This document shows positions 51,116 to 60,900 of a DNA stretch of 64,000 bases, piece after piece. The notes below the pieces were generated by a model. It made no database searches, was not told where the DNA came from, and saw only the letters and a list, made by a program, of their open reading frames with translations. The position numbers and the translations under genes are program-made. This DNA is from Paludisphaera borealis (GTDB taxonomy: Bacteria > Planctomycetota > Planctomycetia > Isosphaerales > Isosphaeraceae), in assembly GCF_001956985.1 (NCBI RefSeq), contig NZ_CP019082.1, positions 2,170,001 through 2,234,000 of the forward strand, in the 5' to 3' direction. Numbering within the stretch: position 1 is the first letter of the stretch; each line of letters starts with the position of its first letter.

Positions 51116-51657
51116 TTTTTTACACCACGCATCACTTCATCCGGTCTTCGCGGACTGAACACACCTCACCGTCCGAACTCATTGCAAAATCGAAGGTTAG
51201 CGACGATGGGCGATGCCCGTACCACGGAGCTGCGCCGTTTGCCTTGTCGCCGTTTTGCCGATTGCGCAGAATATCCGACATGTTGATTGCGAACTCGATG
51301 GCGAGTTCCAAAAAACGCGCCAACGCCGTCGTCGATGGCCTCGTAATACCTTGCAAGTGAAACTCGATTGTTTGACAATAATTGCACCCAGACCGACTCC
51401 ACGGGACGTCCGCCACCCCCGCTCGACGCCCCTGTCCCCCAAGACCGCTCTTTTCCCCAGCCCCAGACGCTATCAGGATCTCCACTGATCGTGTTACCGC
51501 ACAAGAGTTTGCAGCATTGCGACGGTCGCCCGGGAGTGGGACGCTAGTCCCTCCCGCCATGAGCGATCGGATTCAAGACAAGACGCCCGCCCTCACGCAT
51601 AGAGCCTTCGTCGCGTCCGGCGCGACGAGGATTGAAACAAACGCAGGAGATGTGATC
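51116..51657. other. Lower-GC gap, possible decayed sequence of unknown origin
   Basis: These 542 bases hold no confident gene. The part from 51121 to about 51300 is about 55% GC, well below its neighbours. On the minus strand an open stretch (about 51132-51400) translates into unusually protein-like sequence (ITRPSTTALARFLELAIEFA, then GAAPWYGHRPSSL) of no recognised family, possibly a gene remnant. A TTGACA at 51372-51377 has no partner -10. Confidence 0.4.
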
Positions 51658-52965
51658 ATGGCGACCGGATTTCCGACCCCGATGAGTCGTCGAGGGTTTC
51701 TGACCGTGGGATCGATCGGCCTCGGGGGATTGACCCTGGCCGACCTGCTGCGCGTCCAGGCTCGGGCCGACCAGAAGAATTACGCCCCCATCGAGGCCAA
51801 GGCCGACTCGGTGATTCACATCTTCCTGCCGGGCGGCATCGCCCACCAGGAGACGTTCGATCCCAAGCCGTTCGCGCCGATCGAGTACCGGGGCGAGATG
51901 AACTCTGTCCCGACCAAGATCGACGGCGAGCGGTTCAGCGAGACGCTGGCCCAGACGGCCCAGGTCGCCGACAAGATGACGGTCATCCGGTCGATGACCC
52001 ACGGCGAGGCCGCCCACGAGCGCGGCACGCACAACATGTTCACGGGCTACCGGCCCAGCCCCGCGCTCGTCTACCCGAGCTTCGGCAGCGTGGTCTCGCA
52101 CGAGTACGGCCCCAAGAACAACCTGCCGCCGTACGTCTGCATTCCGAGCATCCCCAACGTGTACGCGGGGACCGGCTACCTCAGCTCGGCGTTCTCGCCG
52201 TTCAGCCTGGGGAGCGACCCGGCCGCCGAGGGCTTCCGCGTGCAGGACCTGAACCTGCCCAGCGGGATCGACACGGGCCGGTTCACCACCCGCCGCACGG
52301 TGCTTGACGCGGTCAACGACCACTTCGCCAAGGCCGAGAAGAGCGACAACATCGGAGCGATGGACACCTTCTACGAGCGGGCCTACAGCCTGATCAGCTC
52401 GGAGAAGGCCCGCGAGGCGTTCAACATCGCCGCCGAACCCGCCAAGATCCGCGACGAGTACGGCCGCAACCCGGCCGGTCAGCGGATGCTGCTGGCCCGG
52501 CGACTGGTCGCCGCCGGCGTCCGGATGGTCACGATCCAGTACGGCGGCTGGGACCTGCACTCGCAGATCGTCCCCGGCATGAAGAGCCAGATGCCGGCCT
52601 TCGACCAGGCGTACGCCACCCTGATCCGCGACCTCGACCGCCAGGGCCTCCTCAAGCGGACGCTCGTCATGGTGTCGAGCGAGTTCGGCCGCACGCCCAA
52701 GATCAACAAGGACGCCGGCCGCGACCACTGGCCGAAGGTCTTCAGCGTCGCCCTGGCCGGCGGCGGCATCAAGGGGGGGTACATCCACGGCGCGTCGAAC
52801 GCCACGGCCACCGAGCCCGATCGCGACCCGGTCGGCCCCGAAGACCTGGCCACGACCGTCTACCACCTCATGGGCATCGTCGCCGACAAGGAACTCATGT
52901 CGCCGGGCAACCGGCCGATCGAGATCGTCGACGGCGGCAAGGTGGTCAAAGAGCTGATGGCCTGA
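51658..52965 (+). CDS. DUF1501 domain protein with Tat signal
   Basis: A 435-residue planctomycete-type DUF1501 protein. A twin-arginine signal (MSRRGFLTVGSIGLGGL) lies at residues 9-25, so it is exported folded. DSVIHIFLPGGIAHQETFDP, SMTHGEAAHERGTHNMFTGY and VMVSSEFGRTPKINKDAGRD are the family's conserved, sulfatase/phosphatase-like blocks; Asp/His/Asn residues there could bind metal. Function is unknown; the genes nearly always neighbour DUF1549/DUF1553 genes, as here. ATG 51658 has AGGAG 8 bases upstream; the long upstream extension is rejected. It leads a four-gene run ending at the terminator at 60790. Confidence 0.93.
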   Translation: MATGFPTPMSRRGFLTVGSIGLGGLTLADLLRVQARADQKNYAPIEAKADSVIHIFLPGGIAHQETFDPKPFAPIEYRGEMNSVPTKIDGERFSETLAQTAQVADKMTVIRSMTHGEAAHERGTHNMFTGYRPSPALVYPSFGSVVSHEYGPKNNLPPYVCIPSIPNVYAGTGYLSSAFSPFSLGSDPAAEGFRVQDLNLPSGIDTGRFTTRRTVLDAVNDHFAKAEKSDNIGAMDTFYERAYSLISSEKAREAFNIAAEPAKIRDEYGRNPAGQRMLLARRLVAAGVRMVTIQYGGWDLHSQIVPGMKSQMPAFDQAYATLIRDLDRQGLLKRTLVMVSSEFGRTPKINKDAGRDHWPKVFSVALAGGGIKGGYIHGASNATATEPDRDPVGPEDLATTVYHLMGIVADKELMSPGNRPIEIVDGGKVVKELMA

Positions 52966-53096
52966 CCCCTCGTCGAACCTCGCGAAGGGCCGCGATCCTT
53001 GACGGTCGCCGGCCCTTCGCCCCGCCTTGCATCGCTTCGCGGTACTTCGAGACCGATCGCCCGAACCCGCCGGCCCATCACTTGAGAAATTCCAAA

Positions 53097-55568
53097 ATGC
53101 CTTCCTCCCGCCCCCCCCTGCTCAGGTCGTCGCTCCTGGCCCTGCCCCTGGCGCTCGCGACCGCCCTGCCCGCTCTCGCCTCGACCCCCAGCCTGACGGC
53201 CGTTCGACCGGTCGGCGGCCAGCGCGGCGTTGAGCTCGACGTCACGTTCTCCGGCGCCCGACTGGGCGACGCCAAGGAGATCCTGTTCTATCAGCCGGGC
53301 GTGACCGCCACCGCGATCACGAAGGTCGACGACAACAACGTCAAGGCGAAGGTCAAGATCGCCGCCGACAGCCCGCTCGGCTGGCACGACCTCCGCATCC
53401 GGACCGCCACCGGCCTCAGCGAGCTGCGCGGCTTCAGCGTCGGTGCGTTCCCGGAAGTCGCCGAGGTCGAGCCCAACAACGATTTCGCCGCCCCCCAGGC
53501 GATCCCGATGAACGTCACGATCAACGGCGTCGCCGATAACGAGGACGTCGATTACTTCGTGGTCGACGCCAAGAAGGGCGAACGGATCTCGGTCGAAGTC
53601 GAAGGCATGCGGCTGGGGATCACGTTGTTCGACCCCTACGTGGCGATCCTCAACACCAAGAGGTTCGAGCTGGCGTCGAGCGACGACGCGGCGCTCCTCT
53701 GGCAAGACGCGTTCGCCTCGGTGGTGGCTCCGGAAGACGGCAAATACATCATCCAGGTGCGCGAGAGCGCGTACGCCGGCAACGGCGCGTGCCTGTACCG
53801 CGTGCAGGTGGGCAACTACCCGCGCTCGACCGGCGTCTTCCCGCCGGGGGGCAAGTTCGGCGAGACGCTCGCCGTGCGCTGGATAGGCGACCCGGCCGGC
53901 GAGGCGACGGTCAACGTCACGCTGCCGGCCGCCTACGTCCCGAACTTCGGCATCACGCGGCAGGACGAAAAGGGACTGTCGCCGCACCCAAACCTGTTCC
54001 GGCTCACCCCCCTGGGCAACGTCCTCGAAAAAGAGCCAAACAACGACCAGGCCACGGCGACTCCGTTCACGGCTCCCATGGCCTTGAACGGCGTGCTGGA
54101 AAAGGCCGGCGACGTCGATCATTTCGTCTTCGCGGGGAAGAAGGGCCAGACGTACGACTTCCGGCTGTTCGGCCGCCAGCTCCGCTCGCCGATCGACTCG
54201 GTGATGTACCTGGCGAAGAAGGGGGCCGGCGCCGCGGTCGGCAACGACGACGCCGTCGGGCCCGACAGCTACTTCCGGTTCGCCTGTCCTGAAGACGCCG
54301 AGTACGTCGTCTCGGTCGTCGATCAACTGGGCAACGGAGGCCCCTCCTACGTCTATCGGATCGAGGTCAGCCCCGTCGCTCCCAGGCTCACCGTGTCCAC
54401 CCCCGCCGAGCAGATCATGCTGGGGACCGGCGTCATGGCCCCGAGCGTCCCCCGAGGCAACCGCCAGGCGATCCTGATCCAGGGGAGCCGGGCCGACTTC
54501 GGCGGCGACGTCAACATCCTCGCCGAGAATCTGCCGCCGGGGATCGAGATGGAAGCCCCCGTGCTGGTCGCCAGTCAGGCGATCGTCCCGGTCCTGTTCA
54601 AGGCCAAGGCCGACGCCCCGCTCGCCGCGACGCTCGCCAAGATCTCGGGCAAGTCGGTCGATCCCAAGGTTGAAGTCGCCTCCGAGTTCAGCTCGCAGGC
54701 CGCGTTCGTCCTCTCGCCGGTCAACAACGGCATCATCGTCTGGTCGCGGACCGTCGACCGCCTGGCCGTCGGCGTGACCGAGGAGAGCCCGTACTCGATC
54801 GAGATCGTTCAGCCGAAAGTCCCCATGGTCCGCAGCGGCCAGATGGGCTTGAAGGTCCGGGCGACCCGCAAGGAAGGCTTCAAGGCGGCCATCGCCGTGT
54901 CGCTCCCCTGGAACCCTCCCGGCGTCGGCTCGTCCGGCGGCGTGGCGATCCCCGAGGGGCAGAACGAAGCCGTGATCCCCATGAACGCCGACGGCGGCGC
55001 CGAGCTGCGGACCTGGAAGATCGTCGTCAACGGCACGTCGAGCGGACCGACCGGTCCGATCATGGTCTCGTCCCAGCTCGCCGACCTGACGATCGCCGCC
55101 CCGTTCGTGGGCCTGACGTTCCAGGCCGCGACGGTCGAGCAAGGCAAGGAAGCCGACATGGCGGTCGCCGTCACCAAGAACGTCGACTTCCCGGGCGAGG
55201 CCGACGTGAGCCTCGTCGGACTCCCGAACAAGGTGACGACCGACGTCAAGAAGATCACCAAGGACAGCAAGGACATCGTGTACCACCTGAAGACCGACGC
55301 CACGTCGCCGGCCGGCAACCACACGAACCTGTTCTGCCAGGTGGTCGTCACCCAGAACGGCGAACCGATCGTCCACAACATCGGCTCGGGGACCTTGCGA
55401 ATCGACGCCCCGCTCCCCAAGCCGGCCGCCGCCGCGGCTCCAGCCCCGGCCGCCGCGCCCGTCGCCGCGGCCGCGCCAGCCGCCGCGCCGGCCAAGCCGT
55501 TGAGCCGGCTCGAAAAGCTGCGGCTCGACAGCAAGCAAAAGCAGCAGGCGGCGGCGGCCGGCAAGTGA
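53097..55568 (+). CDS. Secreted PPC-domain protein
   Basis: An 823-residue exported protein. After a signal peptide (LLALPLALATALPALAS) an IPT/TIG-like domain spans about residues 30-115. Two PPC (bacterial pre-peptidase C-terminal) domains follow: VAEVEPNNDFAAPQAIPMNV near 120-240 and VLEKEPNNDQATATPFTAPM near 310-430. Further beta domains lead to a low-complexity tail of Pro/Ala (about residues 780-800) and a charged end. PPC domains bind calcium and carbohydrates or aid secretion. ATG 53097 is used; TTG 53082 is an alternative; neither has a strong SD. It lies in the transcription unit led by the DUF1501 gene. Confidence 0.87.
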   Translation: MPSSRPPLLRSSLLALPLALATALPALASTPSLTAVRPVGGQRGVELDVTFSGARLGDAKEILFYQPGVTATAITKVDDNNVKAKVKIAADSPLGWHDLRIRTATGLSELRGFSVGAFPEVAEVEPNNDFAAPQAIPMNVTINGVADNEDVDYFVVDAKKGERISVEVEGMRLGITLFDPYVAILNTKRFELASSDDAALLWQDAFASVVAPEDGKYIIQVRESAYAGNGACLYRVQVGNYPRSTGVFPPGGKFGETLAVRWIGDPAGEATVNVTLPAAYVPNFGITRQDEKGLSPHPNLFRLTPLGNVLEKEPNNDQATATPFTAPMALNGVLEKAGDVDHFVFAGKKGQTYDFRLFGRQLRSPIDSVMYLAKKGAGAAVGNDDAVGPDSYFRFACPEDAEYVVSVVDQLGNGGPSYVYRIEVSPVAPRLTVSTPAEQIMLGTGVMAPSVPRGNRQAILIQGSRADFGGDVNILAENLPPGIEMEAPVLVASQAIVPVLFKAKADAPLAATLAKISGKSVDPKVEVASEFSSQAAFVLSPVNNGIIVWSRTVDRLAVGVTEESPYSIEIVQPKVPMVRSGQMGLKVRATRKEGFKAAIAVSLPWNPPGVGSSGGVAIPEGQNEAVIPMNADGGAELRTWKIVVNGTSSGPTGPIMVSSQLADLTIAAPFVGLTFQAATVEQGKEADMAVAVTKNVDFPGEADVSLVGLPNKVTTDVKKITKDSKDIVYHLKTDATSPAGNHTNLFCQVVVTQNGEPIVHNIGSGTLRIDAPLPKPAAAAAPAPAAAPVAAAAPAAAPAKPLSRLEKLRLDSKQKQQAAAAGK

Positions 55569-55690
55569 ACCCCGTCCCGCCACGCATGGTGACTCCTCGA
55601 TACGCGACTTTGTGACTTACAGAGATTTCCGGTCGGACCGCCCAGGCTTTCGGGTCGGCCGGCTTTCTTGCAGATAAGGACTTCCTCGTC

Positions 55691-58309
55691 ATGTTCAGGT
55701 CGACCGGATCTCTCGCCCGAGCGATGCAACGAGCGCTCGTCGGGATCGGAAGCAGCGGCCTCTGCCTGGGCGTCACGTTCGCCCAGGAGCCGGCCAAACC
55801 CGCCGCCCCGGCTCCGGCGCCCGCCGCCGCGCCCGCCCCAGCCCCGGCAACCCCAAAGCCGGAAGCGAAGCCCGCCGCTCCGGCCCCGGCTACCGCTCCG
55901 ATGCCTGAGATTCCGGCGACGCCGATCGCTCCCGAGCCTGCGCCGACGGTCGGTCTGACGCAGATCCAGGTCTTTCCCGACGTGATCCATCTGACGACGG
56001 CCCGCGATCGCCAGTCGATCGTGGTCCAGGCGTCGTACGCCGACGGCATCACCCGCGACGTGACGCGCGAGGCGAAGCTGACTCCCGCCAACCCGGCGGT
56101 CCTTCGCCGCGATGAGGATACGTTCTATCCGCTGAGCGACGGCGAGACGACCATGGCCGTGACGTTCGGCGACAAGTCGCAGACCATCCCGGTCAAGGTG
56201 GCGCAGGCGAAGACGCAGTTGCCGCTCAGCTTCCGGCTCGACGTGATGCCGGTCTTCCTGCGGGCCGGCTGCAATACGGGAAGCTGCCACGGCTCGTCGC
56301 GCGGCAAGGACGGCTTCCGGATCTCGATCTTCGGCTTCGACCCCGACGGCGACCACTTCCGCCTGACCCGCGAGATGGTCGGCCGGCGGATCAACCTGGC
56401 CGTCCCCGCCGACAGCACGCTCCTCGAAAAATCGATCGGCGCGGTGCAGCACACCGGCGGCAAGCGGTTCGAGGCCGGCAGCGAGATGTACCGGATCATT
56501 CACGAGTGGATTGAGAAGGGCGCCAACAACGACGACGTGAGCAAGCTGCCCACCGTCCTCGGCGTCGACATCTATCCCAAGAACGGCGTGCTCGACGGCA
56601 AGGGGTCGCGGCAGCAGATGACGGTGCGGGCGCGCTACTCCGACGGCACCGACCGCGACGTCACCAAGCTGTCGCTCTTCCAGACGAACAACGAGTCATC
56701 CGCCGCCGTCACGCCCGAGGGTCTGGTGACCGCCGGCGATCGCGGCGAGGCGTTCGTGATGGCTCGGTTCGAGACCCACACGGTCGGCTCGCAGTTCATC
56801 GTCCTGCCCAAGGGGCTCAAGTTCGCGTACCCGAGCGAGCCCGAGGCCAACTACATCGACAAGCTCGTCGCCGCGAAGCTCCAGAAGCTGCGCATCGCCC
56901 CGTCGGGCGTCTGCGACGACGACGCCTTCCTGCGCCGGGTGTACCTCGACGTCGTCGGCCTGACGCCGACCACCGACGAGTACACCAAGTTCATCACCTC
57001 GACCGATCCGGCCAAGCGGGCCAAGGTGATCGACGAGCTGCTCGAGCGCAAGGAGTTCTCCGAGATCTGGGTCAGCCAGTGGGCGGAGCTGCTCCAGATC
57101 CGGTCGACGATCACGGTCAGCTACAAGTCGATGTTCCTGTATTACAACTGGCTCGTCGAGCAACTCTCGAAGAACATGCCGATGGACCAGATGGTTCAAG
57201 AGCTTCTCGGCGCCAACGGCGGCACGTTCAAGAACCCGGCGACGAACTTCTACCAGACGACGACCGAGACGCTGCCGCTCACCGAGAGCGTGGCCCAGGT
57301 CTTCATGGGCATGCGAATCCAGTGCGCCCAGTGCCACAACCACCCGTTCGACCGCTGGACGCAGGACGACTACTACGGGTTCGCCGCGTTCTTCTCGCAG
57401 ATCGGCCGCAAGCAGGCCGAGGACTTCCGCGAGCTGATCGTCTTCAACTCCGGCGGCGGCGAGATGAACCACCCGGTCGGCGGCCGGGTCATGCCTCCCA
57501 AGTTCCTGGGGGGAGAGGCCCCCGACGTCAAGGGCAAGGACCGCCGCGTGGTCCTGGCCAAGTGGCTCGCCTCGCCCCAGAACCCGTGGTTCGCGTCGTC
57601 GTTCGCCAACCGCGTCTGGGCCCACTTCACGGGCGTCGGCATCGTCGAGCCGGTCGACGACTTCCGGGTCAGCAACCCCGCGTCGAACCCCGAATTGCTC
57701 GAAGCCCTCGGCAAGCGGTTCACCGAGACGAAGTACGACCTCAAGGCCCTCGTCCGCGACATCTGCAACTCGCGCACTTACCAGCGCGTGACCACCCGCA
57801 ACGAGAGCAACACCGGCGACGAGCGCAACTTCTCCCACGCCCTGGTCCGGCGGATCAAAGCCGAGAGCCTGCTCGACACGATCAGCCAGGTGACCGAGAC
57901 GAAGGACAAGTTCGCGGGCCTGCCGGTCGGCGCCCGCGCCGTGCAGATCGCCGACGGCGGCAACTCGACCTACTTCCTGACGACCTTCGGCCGGGCCACG
58001 CGGGAGACCCCCTGCTCGTGCGAGGTCAAGATGGAGCCGACCCTCTCGCAGGCGCTCCACCTGCTCAATGGCGACACGGTCAACGCCAAGATCCAGCAGG
58101 GGGGCGTGATCAAGAAGCTGATGGAGTCGAAGAAGTTCCCCGAGGAGCGGATCACCGACCTCTACATCCGCACCCTGGCCCGCAAGCCGACCAAGGAAGA
58201 GCTCGACAAGATCGTTCCGTCGCTGGCCAAGGCGCCCGACCAGGCGCAGGCGCTCGGCGACATCTTCTGGGCCCTGCTGAACAGCCGCGAGTTCCTCTTC
58301 AACCATTGA
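55691..58309 (+). CDS. DUF1549/DUF1553 protein with Ig-like and cytochrome-type motifs
   Basis: An 872-residue exported protein. A signal peptide and an Ala/Pro-rich linker (residues ~35-85) precede two Big_2-like domains (IVVQASYADGITRDVTREAK near 110; MTVRARYSDGTDRDVTKLSL near 310). CNTGSCH near residue 197 and CAQCH near 545 are haem-c-type binding motifs. DUF1549 (YIDKLVAAKLQKLRIAP on) and DUF1553 (RRVVLAKWLASPQNPWFASS on) follow in the usual order. Such proteins are typical of planctomycetes and of unknown function; electron transfer to secreted hydrolases has been proposed. ATG 55691 has AAGGA upstream. It is 25 bases from the next gene. Confidence 0.92.
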   Translation: MFRSTGSLARAMQRALVGIGSSGLCLGVTFAQEPAKPAAPAPAPAAAPAPAPATPKPEAKPAAPAPATAPMPEIPATPIAPEPAPTVGLTQIQVFPDVIHLTTARDRQSIVVQASYADGITRDVTREAKLTPANPAVLRRDEDTFYPLSDGETTMAVTFGDKSQTIPVKVAQAKTQLPLSFRLDVMPVFLRAGCNTGSCHGSSRGKDGFRISIFGFDPDGDHFRLTREMVGRRINLAVPADSTLLEKSIGAVQHTGGKRFEAGSEMYRIIHEWIEKGANNDDVSKLPTVLGVDIYPKNGVLDGKGSRQQMTVRARYSDGTDRDVTKLSLFQTNNESSAAVTPEGLVTAGDRGEAFVMARFETHTVGSQFIVLPKGLKFAYPSEPEANYIDKLVAAKLQKLRIAPSGVCDDDAFLRRVYLDVVGLTPTTDEYTKFITSTDPAKRAKVIDELLERKEFSEIWVSQWAELLQIRSTITVSYKSMFLYYNWLVEQLSKNMPMDQMVQELLGANGGTFKNPATNFYQTTTETLPLTESVAQVFMGMRIQCAQCHNHPFDRWTQDDYYGFAAFFSQIGRKQAEDFRELIVFNSGGGEMNHPVGGRVMPPKFLGGEAPDVKGKDRRVVLAKWLASPQNPWFASSFANRVWAHFTGVGIVEPVDDFRVSNPASNPELLEALGKRFTETKYDLKALVRDICNSRTYQRVTTRNESNTGDERNFSHALVRRIKAESLLDTISQVTETKDKFAGLPVGARAVQIADGGNSTYFLTTFGRATRETPCSCEVKMEPTLSQALHLLNGDTVNAKIQQGGVIKKLMESKKFPEERITDLYIRTLARKPTKEELDKIVPSLAKAPDQAQALGDIFWALLNSREFLFNH

Positions 58310-58334
58310 TTCGAACGGGAAACGGAATTCATTG

Positions 58335-60749
58335 ATGTTTCCCTTCGCTCTTAATATGAGACCAGCCGTCATGCGATCTCGAATCTCGGCCGTCCTCTCG
58401 TCCGTGGCCTTCCTCTGCGTCGCTCCGGTCGCGCTCGCCGATGACAAGGCCGCGGAGAAGATCACCTTCGCCGACCACGTCTCGCAGGTCTTCCGGAGCC
58501 GTTGCGGGGCGTGCCACAACCCCGACAAGGCGAAGGGGGGCCTGAACCTGGAAACCTACAGCGGGGCCATGCAGGGAGGCGGCTCGGGCAAGGTGATCGA
58601 GCCCGGCGACCCGGACGGCAGCTCGATCCTCGGCCTGATCCTTCAGACCGACGAACCCAAGATGCCCCCGAAGTCGGAGAAGATCCCCGACGCCGAGATC
58701 GACCTGATCCGCAAGTGGATCGCCGGCGGCGCGCTCGAGACCTCGGGCAGCGTGGCGACGGTCAAGGCCAAGCCCAAGTTCGAGATGAAGCTCGACCCGT
58801 CGGCCCTCGGCAAGCCCGCCGGCGAACCCGCCATGCCCCACGACCTGCTCACCGAGCCGTTCGTCCCTCAGGCGCACCCCAGCGCCGTGGTGGCGCTGGC
58901 CGCGAGCCCCTGGGCGCCGCTGCTGGCCGTGGGCGGTCACAAGCAGGTGCTCCTCTACCGCACGACCGACCATCACCTGATGGGGGTCCTGCCGTTCCCC
59001 GAGGGGACGATCCACGTCCTCAAGTTCAGCCGCAACGGCGACATCCTCCTGGCCGCCGGCGGCCGTGGCGGCCAGTCGGGCCTGGCCGTGGGCTTCAACG
59101 TCAAGACCGGCCAGCGCGTCTTCGAGGTCGGCAAGGAATACGACGCCGTGATCGCCGCCGACATCAGCCCCGACCACGGCCAGGTCGCCCTCGGCGGCCC
59201 CAGCCGGATTCTCCGGATCTACAACACGGCCGACAACAGCCTCGTGTACGAGATGAAGAAGCACACCGAGTGGGTCACCGCCGTCGAGTTCAGCCCCGAC
59301 GGCGTCCTCCTCGCCAGCGGCGACCGTAACAACGGCCTGATGGTCTGGGAGACCGCCACCGGGCGCGAGTTCCACGACCTTCGCGGCCATAACACCGCAC
59401 TCACTGACGTCTCCTGGCGGGCGGACTCCAACGTCCTCGCCTCGTCGAGCGAGGACGGCACGGTCAAACTCTGGGAGATGGAGAACGGCACGGCGATCAA
59501 GAACATCGCCGCCCACGGCCCCGGCGCCTCTTCGGTCCGGTTCGCTAAGGACGGCCGCCTCGTCACCTCGGGTCGCGACCGCGTCGTCCGGATCTGGGAT
59601 CAGAACGGCGGCAAGCAACTCGAATTCGAGGCGTTCAACGACCTGGCCCTCCGCGCCGTCTTCACCCACGACGAGGCCGCCGTCGCCGGCGCCGGCTGGA
59701 TGGGCGACATCCGACTCTGGAACGCCAAGGACGGCCACCGGCTGACCGTCCTCGCGCCCAACCCCGCCCCGATCGCCGTCCGGATCGACCAGACCCAGCA
59801 GGCCATGACGGCCGCCACGGCGGAGGCCGCGGCGCTCTCCAAGGAGCTTCCGCCGCTCCAGACCGCCGCCGCCGCCGCGACCGACGTCCAGGCCAAGGCC
59901 CAGCAGGCCGCCACGGCGGCTGAACAGGCCGCCGCCCAGCAGGCGGCCGTCGTCGTCGAGAGCGAGAAGGTCGTGAACGCCAAGGTCGCCGTCCTCCAAG
60001 ACGCCTCGGCCACCGCCGGGGCCGCCGAGCAGATCGCCGGCCAGTCGCAAGCCGCGCAGGCCGCCGCCGAGAAGGCCGTCGCCGACACGACCGCCGCCGA
60101 AAAAGCCGCGGCCGACGCCCTCGCCGCCTCCAAGACGGCCGTCGAGAAGGCGCTGGCCGACAAGACGGCCAACGATCCCGCCCTCGCCGCGGCCGCCGCC
60201 GCGCTCAAGACGGCCGCCGACGCCGCCGCGACCGTCAAGGCCGCCGACGAGTTGGTCAAGCAATCCCAGCGCGCGACCGAGCTGATCCAGGCCGTCGCCG
60301 CCGCCGGTCGTCGCCAGGCCGACGCCCTGGCCGCCCTCAACGTCGCGACGGCCGCCAAGGCCGCCGCACCGGCGGCCGTCGCCCCGGCTCAGTCGCGCAA
60401 CAAGGCCGCCCAGATCGGCCTGGTTGCGGCGAAGGCCGCGGCCAAGGCCGTCGAACTGGAGAAGGCCGCCGCAGACAAGGCCCTCGCCGACGCCCGCGCG
60501 GCCTCCGCGACCGCCACGGCCGCCGTCGCCGGCGTCAAGAAGAACCTCGAAATCGCGACCGCCGGCAAGGCCGCCGCCGACAAGGCCCTCGCCGACAAGG
60601 CCGGGCCCGCCGCCGCCGTCCAGGCGAAGGCCGTCGCCCTCAAGGCCGAACTCGACCTCCTCGCCGTCGAGAAGCAGCGGGCCGACGCCTCCAAGGCCGG
60701 CCTCGCCGCCGCTGCGAACACCGGCGACGCCCAGGCCAAACGCGAGTAA
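58335..60749 (+). CDS. Planctomycete cytochrome-C/WD40 protein with Ala-rich coiled-coil tail
   Basis: An 804-residue exported protein. A signal peptide ends near VAPVALAD. A PSCyt1-type cytochrome domain carries RSRCGACHNP (CxxCH) near residue 55 and PKMPPKSEKIP with a possible Met ligand. About seven WD40 repeats span residues ~175-480 (VTAVEFSPDGVLLASGDRNN; LASSSEDGTVKLWEMEN). From about 485 to 804 it is an Ala-rich coiled coil with recurring AADKALAD units, very unusual for this family. ATG 58335 is used; ATG 58356 or 58371 would shorten only the leader. It closes the DUF1501 gene run and is followed by a strong terminator. Confidence 0.9.
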   Translation: MFPFALNMRPAVMRSRISAVLSSVAFLCVAPVALADDKAAEKITFADHVSQVFRSRCGACHNPDKAKGGLNLETYSGAMQGGGSGKVIEPGDPDGSSILGLILQTDEPKMPPKSEKIPDAEIDLIRKWIAGGALETSGSVATVKAKPKFEMKLDPSALGKPAGEPAMPHDLLTEPFVPQAHPSAVVALAASPWAPLLAVGGHKQVLLYRTTDHHLMGVLPFPEGTIHVLKFSRNGDILLAAGGRGGQSGLAVGFNVKTGQRVFEVGKEYDAVIAADISPDHGQVALGGPSRILRIYNTADNSLVYEMKKHTEWVTAVEFSPDGVLLASGDRNNGLMVWETATGREFHDLRGHNTALTDVSWRADSNVLASSSEDGTVKLWEMENGTAIKNIAAHGPGASSVRFAKDGRLVTSGRDRVVRIWDQNGGKQLEFEAFNDLALRAVFTHDEAAVAGAGWMGDIRLWNAKDGHRLTVLAPNPAPIAVRIDQTQQAMTAATAEAAALSKELPPLQTAAAAATDVQAKAQQAATAAEQAAAQQAAVVVESEKVVNAKVAVLQDASATAGAAEQIAGQSQAAQAAAEKAVADTTAAEKAAADALAASKTAVEKALADKTANDPALAAAAAALKTAADAAATVKAADELVKQSQRATELIQAVAAAGRRQADALAALNVATAAKAAAPAAVAPAQSRNKAAQIGLVAAKAAAKAVELEKAAADKALADARAASATATAAVAGVKKNLEIATAGKAAADKALADKAGPAAAVQAKAVALKAELDLLAVEKQRADASKAGLAAAANTGDAQAKRE

Positions 60750-60789
60750 CCCGCTCTCGTCTCCCTCCGATCGACAGCCTCAACAAACC

Positions 60790-60835
60790 CTGGCCGCGCG
60801 CGAAGCCCTCAGCCTCGCGCGCGGCCAGTTTCGTT
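60790..60835 (+). terminator. Rho-independent terminator closing the DUF1501-to-WD40 gene run
   Basis: A perfect 14-bp stem CTGGCCGCGCGCGA (60790-60803) with its complement (60815-60828), an 11-base loop, and TTTCGTT after it. It is 40 bases past the stop at 60749. Confidence 0.88.
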
Positions 60836-60900
60836 GACGGAGCATGGATTCCTGATCCGACCCCCACGTCTTCAATCGTCGACAATGAAGCGAAATTGTC

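Noticed and set aside
51372-51377. TTGACA as promoter of the DUF1501 gene
   Set aside because: No -10-like hexamer occurs 16-18 bases downstream and the start codon is 280 bases away.
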